The position numbers and the translations under genes are program-made. The notes under the pieces are model-generated. The model was not told where the DNA came from. It did no database searches and saw only the letters and a program-made list of their open reading frames with translations. Shown piece by piece: positions 19,582 through 28,485 of a stretch of 64,000 nt of DNA; within the stretch, counting starts at the first letter, position 1; every line of letters starts with the position of its first letter. Source of the DNA: Nocardiopsis gilva YIM 90087 (GTDB lineage Bacteria; Actinomycetota; Actinomycetes; Streptosporangiales; Streptosporangiaceae); NCBI RefSeq assembly GCF_002263495.1, contig NZ_CP022753.1:3906001-3970000 (forward strand). Direction: 5' to 3'.

Positions 19582-20823
19582 TCACGACGTCCTCGGGGAG
19601 GCGGCCTCGGGGGCGGTCGATTCGGCCTGTTCCGGCCGCGCGCCGACCGTCGCATCCGCTCCCGACTCGGGACACCCCCGGGCCTCGTCGTCCCCGTTGC
19701 CCTCCGCGTCCTCCTCCCGGCGCTCGTCACCCTCCTCATCCGCGTCCTCGGAACCACGCTCGGCGACCCGGCGCACCGCCTGCTCGCGCCGCTCCACCAG
19801 CCGGGTCGCGCGGGCATGGCGGCGGGCAGCGATCTCGGCCCGGGCGGCGGCGGTGCGGGAGGTCGGCCACATCGAGTCGATCTCGGCGTTGAGCAGGGAG
19901 CCCGCGAGGACCGCCATCGCCACCACCCAGAACCACGCCAGGATCGCGATCGGCGCCGCGAGCGATCCGTAGATGGTGACCTCACCGAAGGAGCGGCCCA
20001 GGTAGACGCGCAGGAGTGCCGATCCCAACATCAGGATGAGCGTCGCCAGCACGGCGCCCGGCAGGTGGCGGCGCAGGGGCATGCGCACCGGGACGACCAG
20101 CGCGTAGAGCATGGCCACGGCGGTCACCGAGACACCACCGACGACCGGCCAATAGGCGACGTTCAGCCGCCCCACGGTGACCGGGAGCAGTTCCTGCACC
20201 AGATCCGGCCCTGCCACCAGAACCGGCAGCACGACGAGGGCGAACAGCAGGCCGCCGAGGTAGGCGACGAACGCCAGGACCCGCTGACGGAAGTAGCCGC
20301 GCAGCCCTTCCAGCCCGTAGGCGATGGTGATGGCCTCGATGAAGACGTTCATCGCGCGCGAGCCCCACCACAGCGACACGAGGAAGGTGAGGGAGAGGAC
20401 GTTGGCCTGGGCGCCGCGCAGGAAGTCATCGATCAGGGGGACGACGACCGTGCTCACGACCTCGGCGGTCACCGCCTTCGTCGCCAGGTCGAGGATCCAT
20501 TCGCGAATCTCCAGAACGGTCTGCGCCCCCAGCACGGCTCTGAGGTGGCCGAGGGTGCCCACCAGGCCCAGCAGCAGCGCGGGGAGCGACAGCAGGGCGA
20601 AGAACGCCGATTCGGCGGAGAGGCCGATGAGGCGGGTTCGCCCGGCCGAGCGGCCGGTGCGCACGATGAGGAGGACGAGGCTGCCCAGACGTGGATGCCG
20701 GGCGCGTGCCTCGTCGACACCGCGCCAGATTCGTTCCCACAAACCCCACACGCGGTCCAAGGTAGGTGTCGCCGCACAGCCAGCACCGCTGCCGATGGCC
20801 CATCCGCGCACATCCATACGCAT
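19582..20823 (-). CDS. YihY/BrkB family inner-membrane protein
   Basis: The ~413-residue protein has six hydrophobic segments in the YihY/virulence factor BrkB arrangement (SAESAFFALLSLPALLLGLVG; SLWWGSRAMNVFIEAI; YGSLAAPIAILAWFWVVAM) and a long charged C-terminal tail of Arg then Asp/Glu repeats. The family was once thought to be RNase BN; its real role is unclear. The start is uncertain: ATG 20823 or 20817 lack a good ribosome site, and a later GTG is possible. Confidence 0.85.
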   Translation of the reverse strand: MRMDVRGWAIGSGAGCAATPTLDRVWGLWERIWRGVDEARARHPRLGSLVLLIVRTGRSAGRTRLIGLSAESAFFALLSLPALLLGLVGTLGHLRAVLGAQTVLEIREWILDLATKAVTAEVVSTVVVPLIDDFLRGAQANVLSLTFLVSLWWGSRAMNVFIEAITIAYGLEGLRGYFRQRVLAFVAYLGGLLFALVVLPVLVAGPDLVQELLPVTVGRLNVAYWPVVGGVSVTAVAMLYALVVPVRMPLRRHLPGAVLATLILMLGSALLRVYLGRSFGEVTIYGSLAAPIAILAWFWVVAMAVLAGSLLNAEIDSMWPTSRTAAARAEIAARRHARATRLVERREQAVRRVAERGSEDADEEGDERREEDAEGNGDDEARGCPESGADATVGARPEQAESTAPEAASPRTS

Positions 20824-20987
20824 TCGATGGACGATCGTGACCAGCGCCAGGCAAGAGCTGCAGGAAGGGGCCACGCCCCGCACCCGCCCGGACACACCGC
20901 CGAACCTCCGGACGTGACGTGCTTCACGGCGCACAGCCACGGTCGATCCCTGGACAAACCAACCCGCGCCATGTCATCGTCAAGGGC

Positions 20988-21077
20988 ATGACCGCTGTTC
21001 TGGACCCGATGCTCCGCGTGCGCCGCCACGTGGACTTTCTGCGGGTCAGCAGCGCTATCTGTCGCAACGTCGGCTAG
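20988..21077 (+). CDS. cysteine-containing leader peptide of the sulfur operon
   Basis: A 29-codon open frame with AAGGG before its ATG. The product starts MTAVLDPMLRV and contains RRHVDFLRVSSAICRN, followed soon by a stop. This RRHVD...SSAxC pattern is what I know from short leader peptides before sulfur-assimilation genes in actinobacteria. Ribosome stalling at the Cys codon (position 25, TGT) when cysteine is scarce is proposed to raise downstream expression. The reductase gene starts 185 bp further on. Function here is inferred from position and pattern. Confidence 0.72.
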   Translation: MTAVLDPMLRVRRHVDFLRVSSAICRNVG

Positions 21078-21262
21078 ACCCCGCCACCACCGTGTGATCG
21101 ATTCCGCCCGTATTCCTGGGGCGTGAGCGGCGCCGACGTATACCCATCACCCGTAGACGAGCTACGTGACCAGAGCACAACGACGTGCCGGACACGGAGC
21201 CCGGCGGTGATGCGCGCGGCGGCCGCTCCCCGCCCCCCGCGCACTCTTCGGAGGACTCCGCG

Positions 21263-22975
21263 ATGCCTCCCACATCCGCACCGGCCGGCTCCGCACCCGC
21301 CGCCCCCACCGACCGCGTCGGCAAGCCTCGGCCGCGCCGCGGCGAGGGCCAATGGGCCCTCGGCTATCGGGAACCGCTGAACAAGAACGAGGAGAACAAG
21401 AAGAACGACGACGGGCTCAACGTCCGGCAACGGATCATCGACATCTACTCCAAGGCCGGATTCGACTCCATCGACCCCGCTGACCTGCGCGGCCGTTTCC
21501 GCTGGTTCGGGTTGTACACGCAGCGCGCGCCGGGCATCGACGGCGGCAAGACCGCCGTCCTGGAGCCCGAGGAGCTCGACGACCGCTACTTCATGCTGCG
21601 GATCCGCATCGACGGCGGCCAGCTCAGCGCCGCGCAGCTGCGCACCGTCGCCGAGATCTCCACGGCCTACGGCCGCGACACCGCCGACATCACCGACCGG
21701 CAGAACGTCCAGCTGCACTGGGTGCGCATCGAGGATGTGCCCACCATCTGGGAGAAGCTGGAGGCCGTGGGGCTGAGCACGACGGAGGCCTGCGGCGACA
21801 CCCCGCGCGTCATCCTGGGCTGCCCGCTCGCCGGGATCGCCGACGACGAGATCGTCGACGCCACCGACCAGATCCACCAGATCTACGACGACCACATCGG
21901 CAGCCCGCTGTTCTCCAACCTGCCGCGCAAGTTCAAGAGCTCGATCTCCGGGTGCTCCTCCTACTGCACCAACCACGAGATCAACGACGTCGCGTTCGCG
22001 GGTGTGGTCGGGCCGGACGGCACGCCGGGCTTCGACCTGTTCGTCGGGGGCGGGCTGTCCACCAACCCGATGTTCGCCAAGCGGCTGGGGACGTTCGTCC
22101 GCCCGGAGCAGGTCAGCGAGGTGTGGGCGGCGGTCTGCTCGATCTTCCGCGACTACGGCTACCGGCGGCTGCGGCACCGCGCGCGGATCAAGTTCCTGAT
22201 CAAGGACTGGGGCGCGGAGAAGTTCCGTGAGGTGCTGGAGAAGGAGTACCTGGGCTACGCCCTGCCCGACGGCCCCGAGCCCGAGCTCCAGCAGGGGATG
22301 CGCCGGGACCACGTCGGCGTGCGCCGGCAGCGCGACGGGCGCAACTACGTCGGCTTCGCCCCCAAGGTGGGCCGGGTCTCCGGGACCAAGCTGGCGCGCG
22401 TGGCCGACATCGCCGAGGCGCACGGCTCGGACCGGATCCGCACGACGGCCGACCAGAAGCTGGTCATCCTCGACATCGAGGACGACCAGGTCGACTCGAT
22501 CGTCGCGGCGCTCGAGGCCGAGGACCTGGAGGTGCGGCCGAGCGTGTTCCGGCGCCAGACCATGGCCTGCACCGGTATCGAGTTCTGCAAGCTCGCCATC
22601 GTCGAGACCAAGGGGCGGGGCGCGTCGCTCGTCGAGGAGCTGGAGCGGCGGCTGCCGGACTTCCCGGAGCCGATCACGATCAACCTCAACGGGTGCCCCA
22701 ACTCCTGCGCGCGCATCCAGGTGGCCGACATCGGGCTCAAGGGCCAGCTGGTCACCAACGCCGACGGCGAGCAGGTGGAGGGATACCAGGTGCACCTGGG
22801 CGGGGGCCTGGGGCTCACCGCCGGGTTCGGCCGCAAGGTGCGCGGGCTGAAGACGACGGCCGAGGATCTGCCCGACTACGTCGAGCGGGTGCTGCGCCGC
22901 TTCCTGGAGACCAAGGAAGACGGCGAGGCGTTCGCGACGTGGGTCGGCCGGGCCGAAGACAGCGACCTCAAGTGA
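21263..22975 (+). CDS. ferredoxin-dependent sulfite/nitrite reductase (siroheme, 4Fe-4S)
   Basis: The 570-residue protein has the duplicated nitrite/sulfite reductase fold. Cluster ligands are Cys436 and Cys442 (CTGIEFC), then Cys478 and Cys482 (NGCPNSC), i.e. C-x5-C-x35-C-x3-C for the 4Fe-4S/siroheme centre. It reduces sulfite to sulfide by six electrons in the cytoplasm. The operon (APS reductase, sirohydrochlorin chelatase) argues for sulfite over nitrite. I start at ATG 21263 with GGAGG 8 nt upstream; upstream frame is not protein-like. First gene of a tight four-gene operon behind a Cys leader peptide. Confidence 0.93.
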   Translation: MPPTSAPAGSAPAAPTDRVGKPRPRRGEGQWALGYREPLNKNEENKKNDDGLNVRQRIIDIYSKAGFDSIDPADLRGRFRWFGLYTQRAPGIDGGKTAVLEPEELDDRYFMLRIRIDGGQLSAAQLRTVAEISTAYGRDTADITDRQNVQLHWVRIEDVPTIWEKLEAVGLSTTEACGDTPRVILGCPLAGIADDEIVDATDQIHQIYDDHIGSPLFSNLPRKFKSSISGCSSYCTNHEINDVAFAGVVGPDGTPGFDLFVGGGLSTNPMFAKRLGTFVRPEQVSEVWAAVCSIFRDYGYRRLRHRARIKFLIKDWGAEKFREVLEKEYLGYALPDGPEPELQQGMRRDHVGVRRQRDGRNYVGFAPKVGRVSGTKLARVADIAEAHGSDRIRTTADQKLVILDIEDDQVDSIVAALEAEDLEVRPSVFRRQTMACTGIEFCKLAIVETKGRGASLVEELERRLPDFPEPITINLNGCPNSCARIQVADIGLKGQLVTNADGEQVEGYQVHLGGGLGLTAGFGRKVRGLKTTAEDLPDYVERVLRRFLETKEDGEAFATWVGRAEDSDLK

Positions 22976-22984
22976 GTGAGACAC

Positions 22985-23191
22985 GTGAGTGAACGGGCGG
23001 CACCGCACTACTGCCCCTACTGCGGAGACGAGGACCTGATGCCGCACGAGGGCGATGCGGAAAAGGGCGCGGGATACGCCTGGGACTGCATGTCGTGCGC
23101 ACGGGTGTTTCGAGTGAAGTTCGTCGGACTCCGCGCGGCCGCCGTGGCCAGCGTGGAGAGACATACGGACGGGACGGTGGAGAACGCATGA
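22985..23191 (+). CDS. small zinc-ribbon protein in the sulfur operon
   Basis: The 68-residue protein has two CxxC pairs (YCPYCG near the start; DCMSCARVF in the middle), a zinc-ribbon arrangement. Its end overlaps the ATG of cysH (ATGA), so the two are translationally coupled. Similar small proteins sit between sulfite reductase and cysH in other actinobacteria; the role is unknown. Start could be GTG 22985 or GTG 22976. Confidence 0.8.
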   Translation: MSERAAPHYCPYCGDEDLMPHEGDAEKGAGYAWDCMSCARVFRVKFVGLRAAAVASVERHTDGTVENA

Positions 23192-23883
23192 ACGTCGCAC
23201 TGGAGGACAGCCAGGCCCTGGCGGAGCGGGCCTCGGAGGAGCTGGAGGAGGCGAGCACGCAGGAGATCATCCAGTGGGCCGCCGAGACCTTCGGCGACCG
23301 GCTGTGCCTGACCTCCTCGATGGCCGACGCTCTCATGGTGGACCTGGTGTCGGGCGTCAAGCCGGGCGTCGACGTGATCTTCCTGGACACCGGCTACCAC
23401 TTCGCGGAGACGATCGGCACGCGTGACGCTGTGGCGCAGGTGTACCCGATCAACCTGATCAACGTGAAGCCGTTGCGCACAGTGGATGAGCAGGACCGCG
23501 ACCTCGGGCCGAGGCTGCACGGGCGCAACCCCAACATCTGCTGCTACCTGCGCAAGGTGGAACCCCTGCAGAGGGCACTCGAACCCTACGATGCCTGGAT
23601 CAGCGGCCTGCGCCGGGACGAGTCGGTGACGCGGCGCAACGTGGGCGTGGTGCAGTGGGACCCCCGCAAGAAGATGGTCAAGGTCAACCCCATCGCGCGG
23701 TGGACCCAGGACGACGTGGACGCCTACATGGAGGAGAACGGCGTCATCGTCAACCCCCTCCAGTACGACGGCTACCCGTCCATCGGCTGCGCCCCGTGCA
23801 CCCGCCCGGTGGCTGAGGGAGAGGACCCACGCAGCGGCCGCTGGGCCGGGATGGGCAAGACCGAATGCGGAATCCACCTCTAA
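23188..23883 (+). CDS. cysH: adenylyl-sulfate (APS) reductase
   Basis: The 231-residue protein has the PP-loop reductase pattern (LTSSMADALMVDL, FLDTGYHFAET). The 4Fe-4S cysteines are Cys118-Cys119 (ICCYLRK) and Cys201/Cys204 (GCAPCTRP), which mark the APS-type rather than the PAPS-type enzyme. The C-terminal catalytic Cys is in ECGIHL. It reduces APS to sulfite with thioredoxin. It overlaps its upstream neighbour by 4 nt and the next start by 1 nt (TAATG). Confidence 0.94.
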   Translation: MNVALEDSQALAERASEELEEASTQEIIQWAAETFGDRLCLTSSMADALMVDLVSGVKPGVDVIFLDTGYHFAETIGTRDAVAQVYPINLINVKPLRTVDEQDRDLGPRLHGRNPNICCYLRKVEPLQRALEPYDAWISGLRRDESVTRRNVGVVQWDPRKKMVKVNPIARWTQDDVDAYMEENGVIVNPLQYDGYPSIGCAPCTRPVAEGEDPRSGRWAGMGKTECGIHL

Positions 23884-24674
23884 TGGCACGCGGAATCGCC
23901 ACGGCGCGGGGGGACGGGAACGCACCCATCCCCCTGGTCGCCGTGGCCCACGGCAGCGAGGACGAGCGGTCGTCGCACACGGTCGAGCAGATCTTCGCCC
24001 GCGTGCGACGCCTCCGCCCGGACCTGGACGTGCGCGTCGCCTACCTCGACCACGTCTCCCCCAGCGCGGAAGAGGCCATCACGGCGGTGGCAGCGGAGGG
24101 AGCGGGCGAGGTCGTCGTCCTCCCCGCCCTGCTCACCGCCGCCTACCACAGCAAGATCGACCTCCCCGCCGTGCTGGAGCGGATCCGCGAGTCCTGCCCG
24201 TGGCTGCACATCCACTACGCCAACACGCTGGGCCCGCACCCGCTGCTGCTCGACGCCGTCGAACAACGCCTTGAGGAAGCAGGAGCCGTAGCAGCACCGG
24301 ACACCTCACTCGTGCTGGCCTCGGCCGGTTCGAGCGACGCGGGGGCCAACCACGTCATCGAACAGATGGCATCCGCCCTCGCCGCCCGCGGCCCCTGGCG
24401 CCAGGTCACCCCGGCCTACGCCTCGGCCGCTTCCCCGACCCCGGCAGAGGCAGTCGCCCACCTGCGCGCCTCGGGCGCGCATAAGGTCGCCGTGGCGGGC
24501 TACCTACTGGCCCCGGGCTTCTTCTCCGACCGTGTCGCCGACCAGTCCTTCGCCAACGGCGCCGCAGCCGTAGCCCCGGCTCTGGGCGACGCCCCTCAGC
24601 TGGCCCGGGTGATCCTCGGCCGCTACGAATCAGCCAAACACAGGGTGCCCCTGTCGGGCATCACCACCGGCTGA
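23883..24674 (+). CDS. CbiX/SirB-type sirohydrochlorin chelatase
   Basis: The 263-residue protein has the two-half chelatase fold. Half one has VAVAHGSEDERS (metal-binding His) and PALLTAAYHSKIDLPA; half two has AGYLLAPGFFSDRVADQ. Family members insert Fe2+ or Co2+ into sirohydrochlorin. In this operon it most likely makes siroheme for the adjacent reductase. ATG overlaps the cysH stop by one base. Confidence 0.88.
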   Translation: MARGIATARGDGNAPIPLVAVAHGSEDERSSHTVEQIFARVRRLRPDLDVRVAYLDHVSPSAEEAITAVAAEGAGEVVVLPALLTAAYHSKIDLPAVLERIRESCPWLHIHYANTLGPHPLLLDAVEQRLEEAGAVAAPDTSLVLASAGSSDAGANHVIEQMASALAARGPWRQVTPAYASAASPTPAEAVAHLRASGAHKVAVAGYLLAPGFFSDRVADQSFANGAAAVAPALGDAPQLARVILGRYESAKHRVPLSGITTG

Positions 24675-24707
24675 GCCCAGGGCCAGTACCTTTCCCATCA
24701 TCCGACC

Positions 24708-24739
24708 ACAGGGGGTTCCCGCGCGCGGGAACCCCCTGT
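24708..24739. terminator. bidirectional terminator
   Basis: Perfect 32-bp palindrome (24708-24723 with 24724-24739) between the convergent sulfur operon and multicopper oxidase gene; it can end both transcripts. Confidence 0.75.
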
Positions 24740-24784
24740 TCGCTTCTCCTGCGTCAGTCCGTACCCATGTCCATCCAGGGCTCG

Positions 24785-26302
24785 TCAGGCTGTGTAGGCG
24801 AACAACCCCATCATGCCGACCTCGCCGTGGTAGACGTTGTGGCAGTGCACGAGCCACCGGCCAGGGTTGGCCGAGTCGAAGTCGCATTCCAAGGACTGCC
24901 CGGGCAGCACGATGAGGGTGTCCTTGCGGGGGCCGTCCGGACCCACCTGGAAGGTGTGCCCGTGCAGGTGCAGTGGGTGCCACATGTCGGTCGAGTTGGT
25001 GAAGGCGACGCGGACCCGTTGTCCCTGGCGGATCTCGAAGGCGTTCTTGGTGGGCGCGTCACGGTCGAACGCGCGCCCGTTGATCGCCCAGTCATAGTCG
25101 GCCATACCGCCGGTCAGCTTGATCGTGTGGCGGACGTCAGGATCGCGGTCGTCGAGGCGCACGCTCGCATCCGCCACCAGGTCGGTGGCGTTCACGATCT
25201 CACCGTCGAGGCTGTCGGGCCGCACGTCCGGGCCCGGGGCCTCCCCTGAGCCGGAGCGCAGCAGCGCGAGCGCCGTGGCGCTCTTGCCTTCGGCCAGCGC
25301 GACGAGCGGGAACACGCCGTCCTTCACGGTCACGAGCACGTCGTAGCGCTCACCCATGCCCAGCAGGACCGCGTCGACCTCGCGATGCTCGACGGGGAAG
25401 CCGTCGGTATGGGTGATCGTCATCCGGTGCCCGCCCAGGGCGACGCGGTAGGCGGTGTCGCCTCCGGCGTTGATCAGGCGGATCCGCAGCCGCGTGCCCG
25501 GCTTGGCGCTGAACGTGTGCGGGTCGTTGGCGGGGCGCCCGTTGACGAGATGCATCGGATAGAAGACGTCGCCGGCGTCACCGCCCAGCAGGTCACTGGA
25601 CGCACCCATCAGCATGGGTCCCATGCGCATGGGGCCGGAGCCGCCTTCGCCCCCGCCGTGCCCCTCGTCGTGCCCCATGCCTTTGCGCGCTTGGGCGAGC
25701 ACCTTGTCGGGGGTGGTGTCGATGCCGTCCAGCCAGTCGTCGAGCATGACGACCCACTCCTCGTCGTAGGAGAGGGGCTCGCGGGGATCGTCCACGATCA
25801 GCGGTGCATAGAGTCCCCGGTCGAGCTGGGTACCGACGTGCGGATGAAACCAGTAGGTCCCCGGCGTGTCCGCGGTGAACCGGTAGGTGAACTGTTCACC
25901 GGCGGGCACCGCGGCCTGGGTGACATGAGGGACGCCGTCCATGTCATTGCGCACGGCCAGGCCGTGCCAGTGGATGGAGGTCGCTTCTGGGAGCCGGTTG
26001 TCCAGCGTGGCGTTCAGAGTGTCCCCGGCCGTGAGCCGGAGCTCCTCACCGGGAAGCGCGTCGCCGAGACTCCACGTGCGTACCGATCGCCCACCGATGT
26101 CCAGATCGGATTCGACGGCGCTCAGGCTGAACTTACGCTCTCGCCCCGTGCTGGGGCGCTTCTTCTCAACGGCGCCGACGATGTCGTCGGTGGGCTTGAC
26201 GAGCGTCGGCGACGCATCTCCCCGCCCACAGGCAGAGAGCAGGCCGAGACCGGAAAGCGCGGTTCCGCCGCCGATGAAAGTGCGGCGGCTGATGTTGGGC
26301 AT
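24785..26302 (-). CDS. multicopper oxidase (Tat-exported, lipoprotein-like)
   Basis: The 505-residue protein has a Tat signal (ISRRTFIGG) running into a lipobox-like LLSACG, so it is exported folded and probably lipid-anchored. Three cupredoxin domains carry the copper sites: HWHG, WFHPHVG, HPLHLHGH and HCHNVYHGEVGMM. A Met/His/Gly-rich insert (~210-235, GMGHDEGHGGG then MRMGPMLMG) resembles the copper-binding inserts of CueO-type cuprous oxidases. It likely oxidises Cu(I) or phenolics outside the membrane. It follows a small membrane protein gene in the same direction. Confidence 0.92.
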   Translation of the reverse strand: MPNISRRTFIGGGTALSGLGLLSACGRGDASPTLVKPTDDIVGAVEKKRPSTGRERKFSLSAVESDLDIGGRSVRTWSLGDALPGEELRLTAGDTLNATLDNRLPEATSIHWHGLAVRNDMDGVPHVTQAAVPAGEQFTYRFTADTPGTYWFHPHVGTQLDRGLYAPLIVDDPREPLSYDEEWVVMLDDWLDGIDTTPDKVLAQARKGMGHDEGHGGGEGGSGPMRMGPMLMGASSDLLGGDAGDVFYPMHLVNGRPANDPHTFSAKPGTRLRIRLINAGGDTAYRVALGGHRMTITHTDGFPVEHREVDAVLLGMGERYDVLVTVKDGVFPLVALAEGKSATALALLRSGSGEAPGPDVRPDSLDGEIVNATDLVADASVRLDDRDPDVRHTIKLTGGMADYDWAINGRAFDRDAPTKNAFEIRQGQRVRVAFTNSTDMWHPLHLHGHTFQVGPDGPRKDTLIVLPGQSLECDFDSANPGRWLVHCHNVYHGEVGMMGLFAYTA

Positions 26303-26367
26303 GACGAAACTGTCCTTCGCATGGCATAGAAGTACGGATGGAATAGATGGTCGTGGAACGACCGGTA

Positions 26368-26829
26368 TTAGATCCGCAGAATCGACAGTTCAGCCAGGTC
26401 CGGCGTTGAGGGCGGAGCAGCATGCGCGACAAACTGCGTCGCGACTGGAGCACTCGGGGGCGGCACCGGGATGACGAGACGAACCGGCCCCGGCGCCGAC
26501 AGGTCCAGCGCTGTCTTAGCGCTCAGACACATGTGCGTCGCCGGCTCGCATTCGGCCTGATGCGACGCGGGCGTCGCCGTGTGGCCCGCCTCCGCCCAGT
26601 GAGATGGCCGTTCGGACGCGCGACCCAAGTTCTCATCGGCCTGCGACGACGGGTCCTCGCCGAAGGAGGCCGTGAACGTGACGGCGTGCTGATAGGACGC
26701 CGCTGATGCAGTCACGTCCCCGCGCACCATTCCGTGATGGGCGATGAAGGCGACGACCGTGAGCAGTATGGCCGCGTACGCGAACCGCCAGACTCGAGCA
26801 CGGCGCGAACGCGCGCCACTTCGGCTCAC
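26368..26829 (-). CDS. small membrane protein upstream of the multicopper oxidase
   Basis: The 153-residue protein has a basic N-terminus, one membrane helix (~16-32), a His-containing outer part with two Cys (ECEPATHMC), and a Pro-rich end finishing PDLAELSILRI. GTG start with a GAGG upstream. It precedes the oxidase by 65 bp in the same direction. The form recalls small copper-associated membrane proteins near multicopper oxidases in actinobacteria (DUF6153-like), but I cannot assign a family firmly. Confidence 0.7.
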   Translation of the reverse strand: MSRSGARSRRARVWRFAYAAILLTVVAFIAHHGMVRGDVTASAASYQHAVTFTASFGEDPSSQADENLGRASERPSHWAEAGHTATPASHQAECEPATHMCLSAKTALDLSAPGPVRLVIPVPPPSAPVATQFVAHAAPPSTPDLAELSILRI

Positions 26830-26886
26830 TGGGCTCGCACCTCGCTCCCGACGTGTGGTGTCCCGACTTTCCCAGTGAGACAGTAT

Positions 26887-26908
26887 GCCCCTCCGTCATA
26901 GCAGGGGC
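26887..26908. promoter_or_regulatory. possible copper-regulator operator
   Basis: Inverted repeat GCCCCT-10-AGGGGC about 58 bp upstream of the small membrane gene start. C/G-rich arms of this type occur in CsoR sites, but spacing and flanks do not fit well. Confidence 0.2.
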
Positions 26909-26998
26909 GACTCGGCCCGTCCTCGCGCGTGCGGAACTCGGGCGAGGGCGACCTGGACGGCGCGTGACATGGCGACCTCCGCCGACTGCGCCGCCGTG

Positions 26999-28408
26999 TC
27001 AGCAACCCGCGTCGGCATACATACGCTGCTCCCAGTCGGTGACAGCGCCGCAGAACCCCATCCACTCCGCAGCCTTGACCGCCCGGTAGAGCTCAGCGGT
27101 CTCGGCGCCGAGCGCACTGGTGACCACTGGGTCAGCGTCAAACCTGTCCAGGGCTTCGCCCAGGGTCAGTGGCAGATCGGGGAACAGCGCCGTCCCGTCA
27201 CCGTAGGCCCCCTCCTTGGGCGGCCCGGGGTCGATCTCGTTCTTGATTCCGTCCTCGATGGCGGCGAGGAGGACGGCGTGCGACAGGTAGGGGTTGACCA
27301 ACGCATCGGGAGAACGAACTTCGAGCCGCCCGTTGACGGGGAGGCGCACCGTGCAGGTCTTGTTGTCCAGACCCCAGTCAGCGCGCGTCGGGGTGACCGG
27401 GTTGGCCTGCGCATACCGCTTGTAGGAATTGACTGTCGGCCCCATGACCGCCGAAGCGGCTCCGGCATGGCTGAGGATGCCTCCGACAGCGTGGCGGCCG
27501 ATCTCGGTCAGGTGCAGCCGACGCACGGTCGGATCGACCAGGACGTTCGTCTCGCCACGCCACAGGCTGAGGTTGTGATGGCAGCTGTTGCCCGTCCGGT
27601 CGTCCGCGGGCTTGGGCATGAAACTCACCGTGAGGCCGAGTTCGCGGGCGACCTGGCGGCAGATCTGCCGATGCACGATCATCCGGTCGGCCGTGCGGGC
27701 GGCGTGGTCGTACTCCCAGTTCAGTTCCAACTGTCCGGGGTCGCCCTCGTGGTTTCCCTCGATCATCTCCAGGTCGAGTTCATGCCCGTAGGCCATGATC
27801 CTCTGGCAGACGGGGCGGTGGGACTCCAGGCTGTCCACGTGGTGGGCGGGAGACTCCCCAGGGCGGGGGCCGACGTGCGGACGGGTTCCGTTCCCGCTCG
27901 CGCTCCAGGAGGTTTCGGGTTCACAGCCGCTACGCAGTTCAAGCCCGGTGCGGAGGGTGAAGGCCGCCAGCTCCCGGCGGAGATGGCCCCGCACGTCCAG
28001 TGCCAGCGGCTGACCGTCCCTTCCTCCGGGCGCGTGCGCGGGCTCATAGAGACGGCAGAAGAACCGGCCGGTGCGGCGATCCCATGGCAGTACGGCGAAG
28101 GTGTCAAGGTCGGGCATGGCCGTGTACTCGGTCGCTTCGTAGCCACCGCCGAGGAGTGTTCCGCCGGCCGCGGTGCGGAGGTCGGCCAGGAGGGCGCGGT
28201 ACTGCTGGATACCGTTTTCGATGTTGCGAACCAGACGACGGGCGGGGGCCATCTTGCCGATCACCCGACCGGTGAGCGTCACCGCCTGGTAGTACACGTA
28301 CTCGACACCGGATTCGGCGATCCGGCTGCGGATCGCGTCCACGGCGTCCCTGTCGGTGTTGAGGTCCCGATGGTGGTCCAGCGCGGTCGCACCACTCGTG
28401 TTCGTCAT
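26999..28408 (-). CDS. glutamine synthetase-like ligase (type III/GlnT-like)
   Basis: The 469-residue protein belongs to the glutamine synthetase superfamily catalytic fold: metal-site Glu in EMIEGNHEGDPGQLELNW, the FMPKPADDRTGNSCHHNLSLW stretch (usual FMPKP...GSGMHxHxS), NSYKRY, and NGRLEVRSPDALVNPYL (usual R-x-E-R-R...ANPYL). Usual GSGMHVH is replaced by GNSCHHN, and an R of the RxExR core is changed, so it is not a classic nitrogen-assimilation enzyme. Family relatives ligate glutamate or other acids to amines in catabolism or natural-product pathways. It diverges from the NRPS-like gene by ~610 bp, hence a possible pathway partner. ATG 28408. Confidence 0.85.
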   Translation of the reverse strand: MTNTSGATALDHHRDLNTDRDAVDAIRSRIAESGVEYVYYQAVTLTGRVIGKMAPARRLVRNIENGIQQYRALLADLRTAAGGTLLGGGYEATEYTAMPDLDTFAVLPWDRRTGRFFCRLYEPAHAPGGRDGQPLALDVRGHLRRELAAFTLRTGLELRSGCEPETSWSASGNGTRPHVGPRPGESPAHHVDSLESHRPVCQRIMAYGHELDLEMIEGNHEGDPGQLELNWEYDHAARTADRMIVHRQICRQVARELGLTVSFMPKPADDRTGNSCHHNLSLWRGETNVLVDPTVRRLHLTEIGRHAVGGILSHAGAASAVMGPTVNSYKRYAQANPVTPTRADWGLDNKTCTVRLPVNGRLEVRSPDALVNPYLSHAVLLAAIEDGIKNEIDPGPPKEGAYGDGTALFPDLPLTLGEALDRFDADPVVTSALGAETAELYRAVKAAEWMGFCGAVTDWEQRMYADAGC

Positions 28409-28485
28409 CGGCGCCTCACAGACGCCAGAGCCGAGGTGATCTCGGCGGCACCTGGGGCCTCGGCCTCACGGCTCACGAGCGTCAT
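28405..28485 (-). CDS. possible small coupled peptide before the ligase gene
   Basis: A 26-codon frame (MTLVSREAEAPGAAEITS...) whose stop overlaps the ligase start as ATGA. The overlap suggests translational coupling, but there is no clear ribosome site before its ATG. It may equally be untranslated leader. Confidence 0.25.
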   Translation of the reverse strand: MTLVSREAEAPGAAEITSALASVRRR

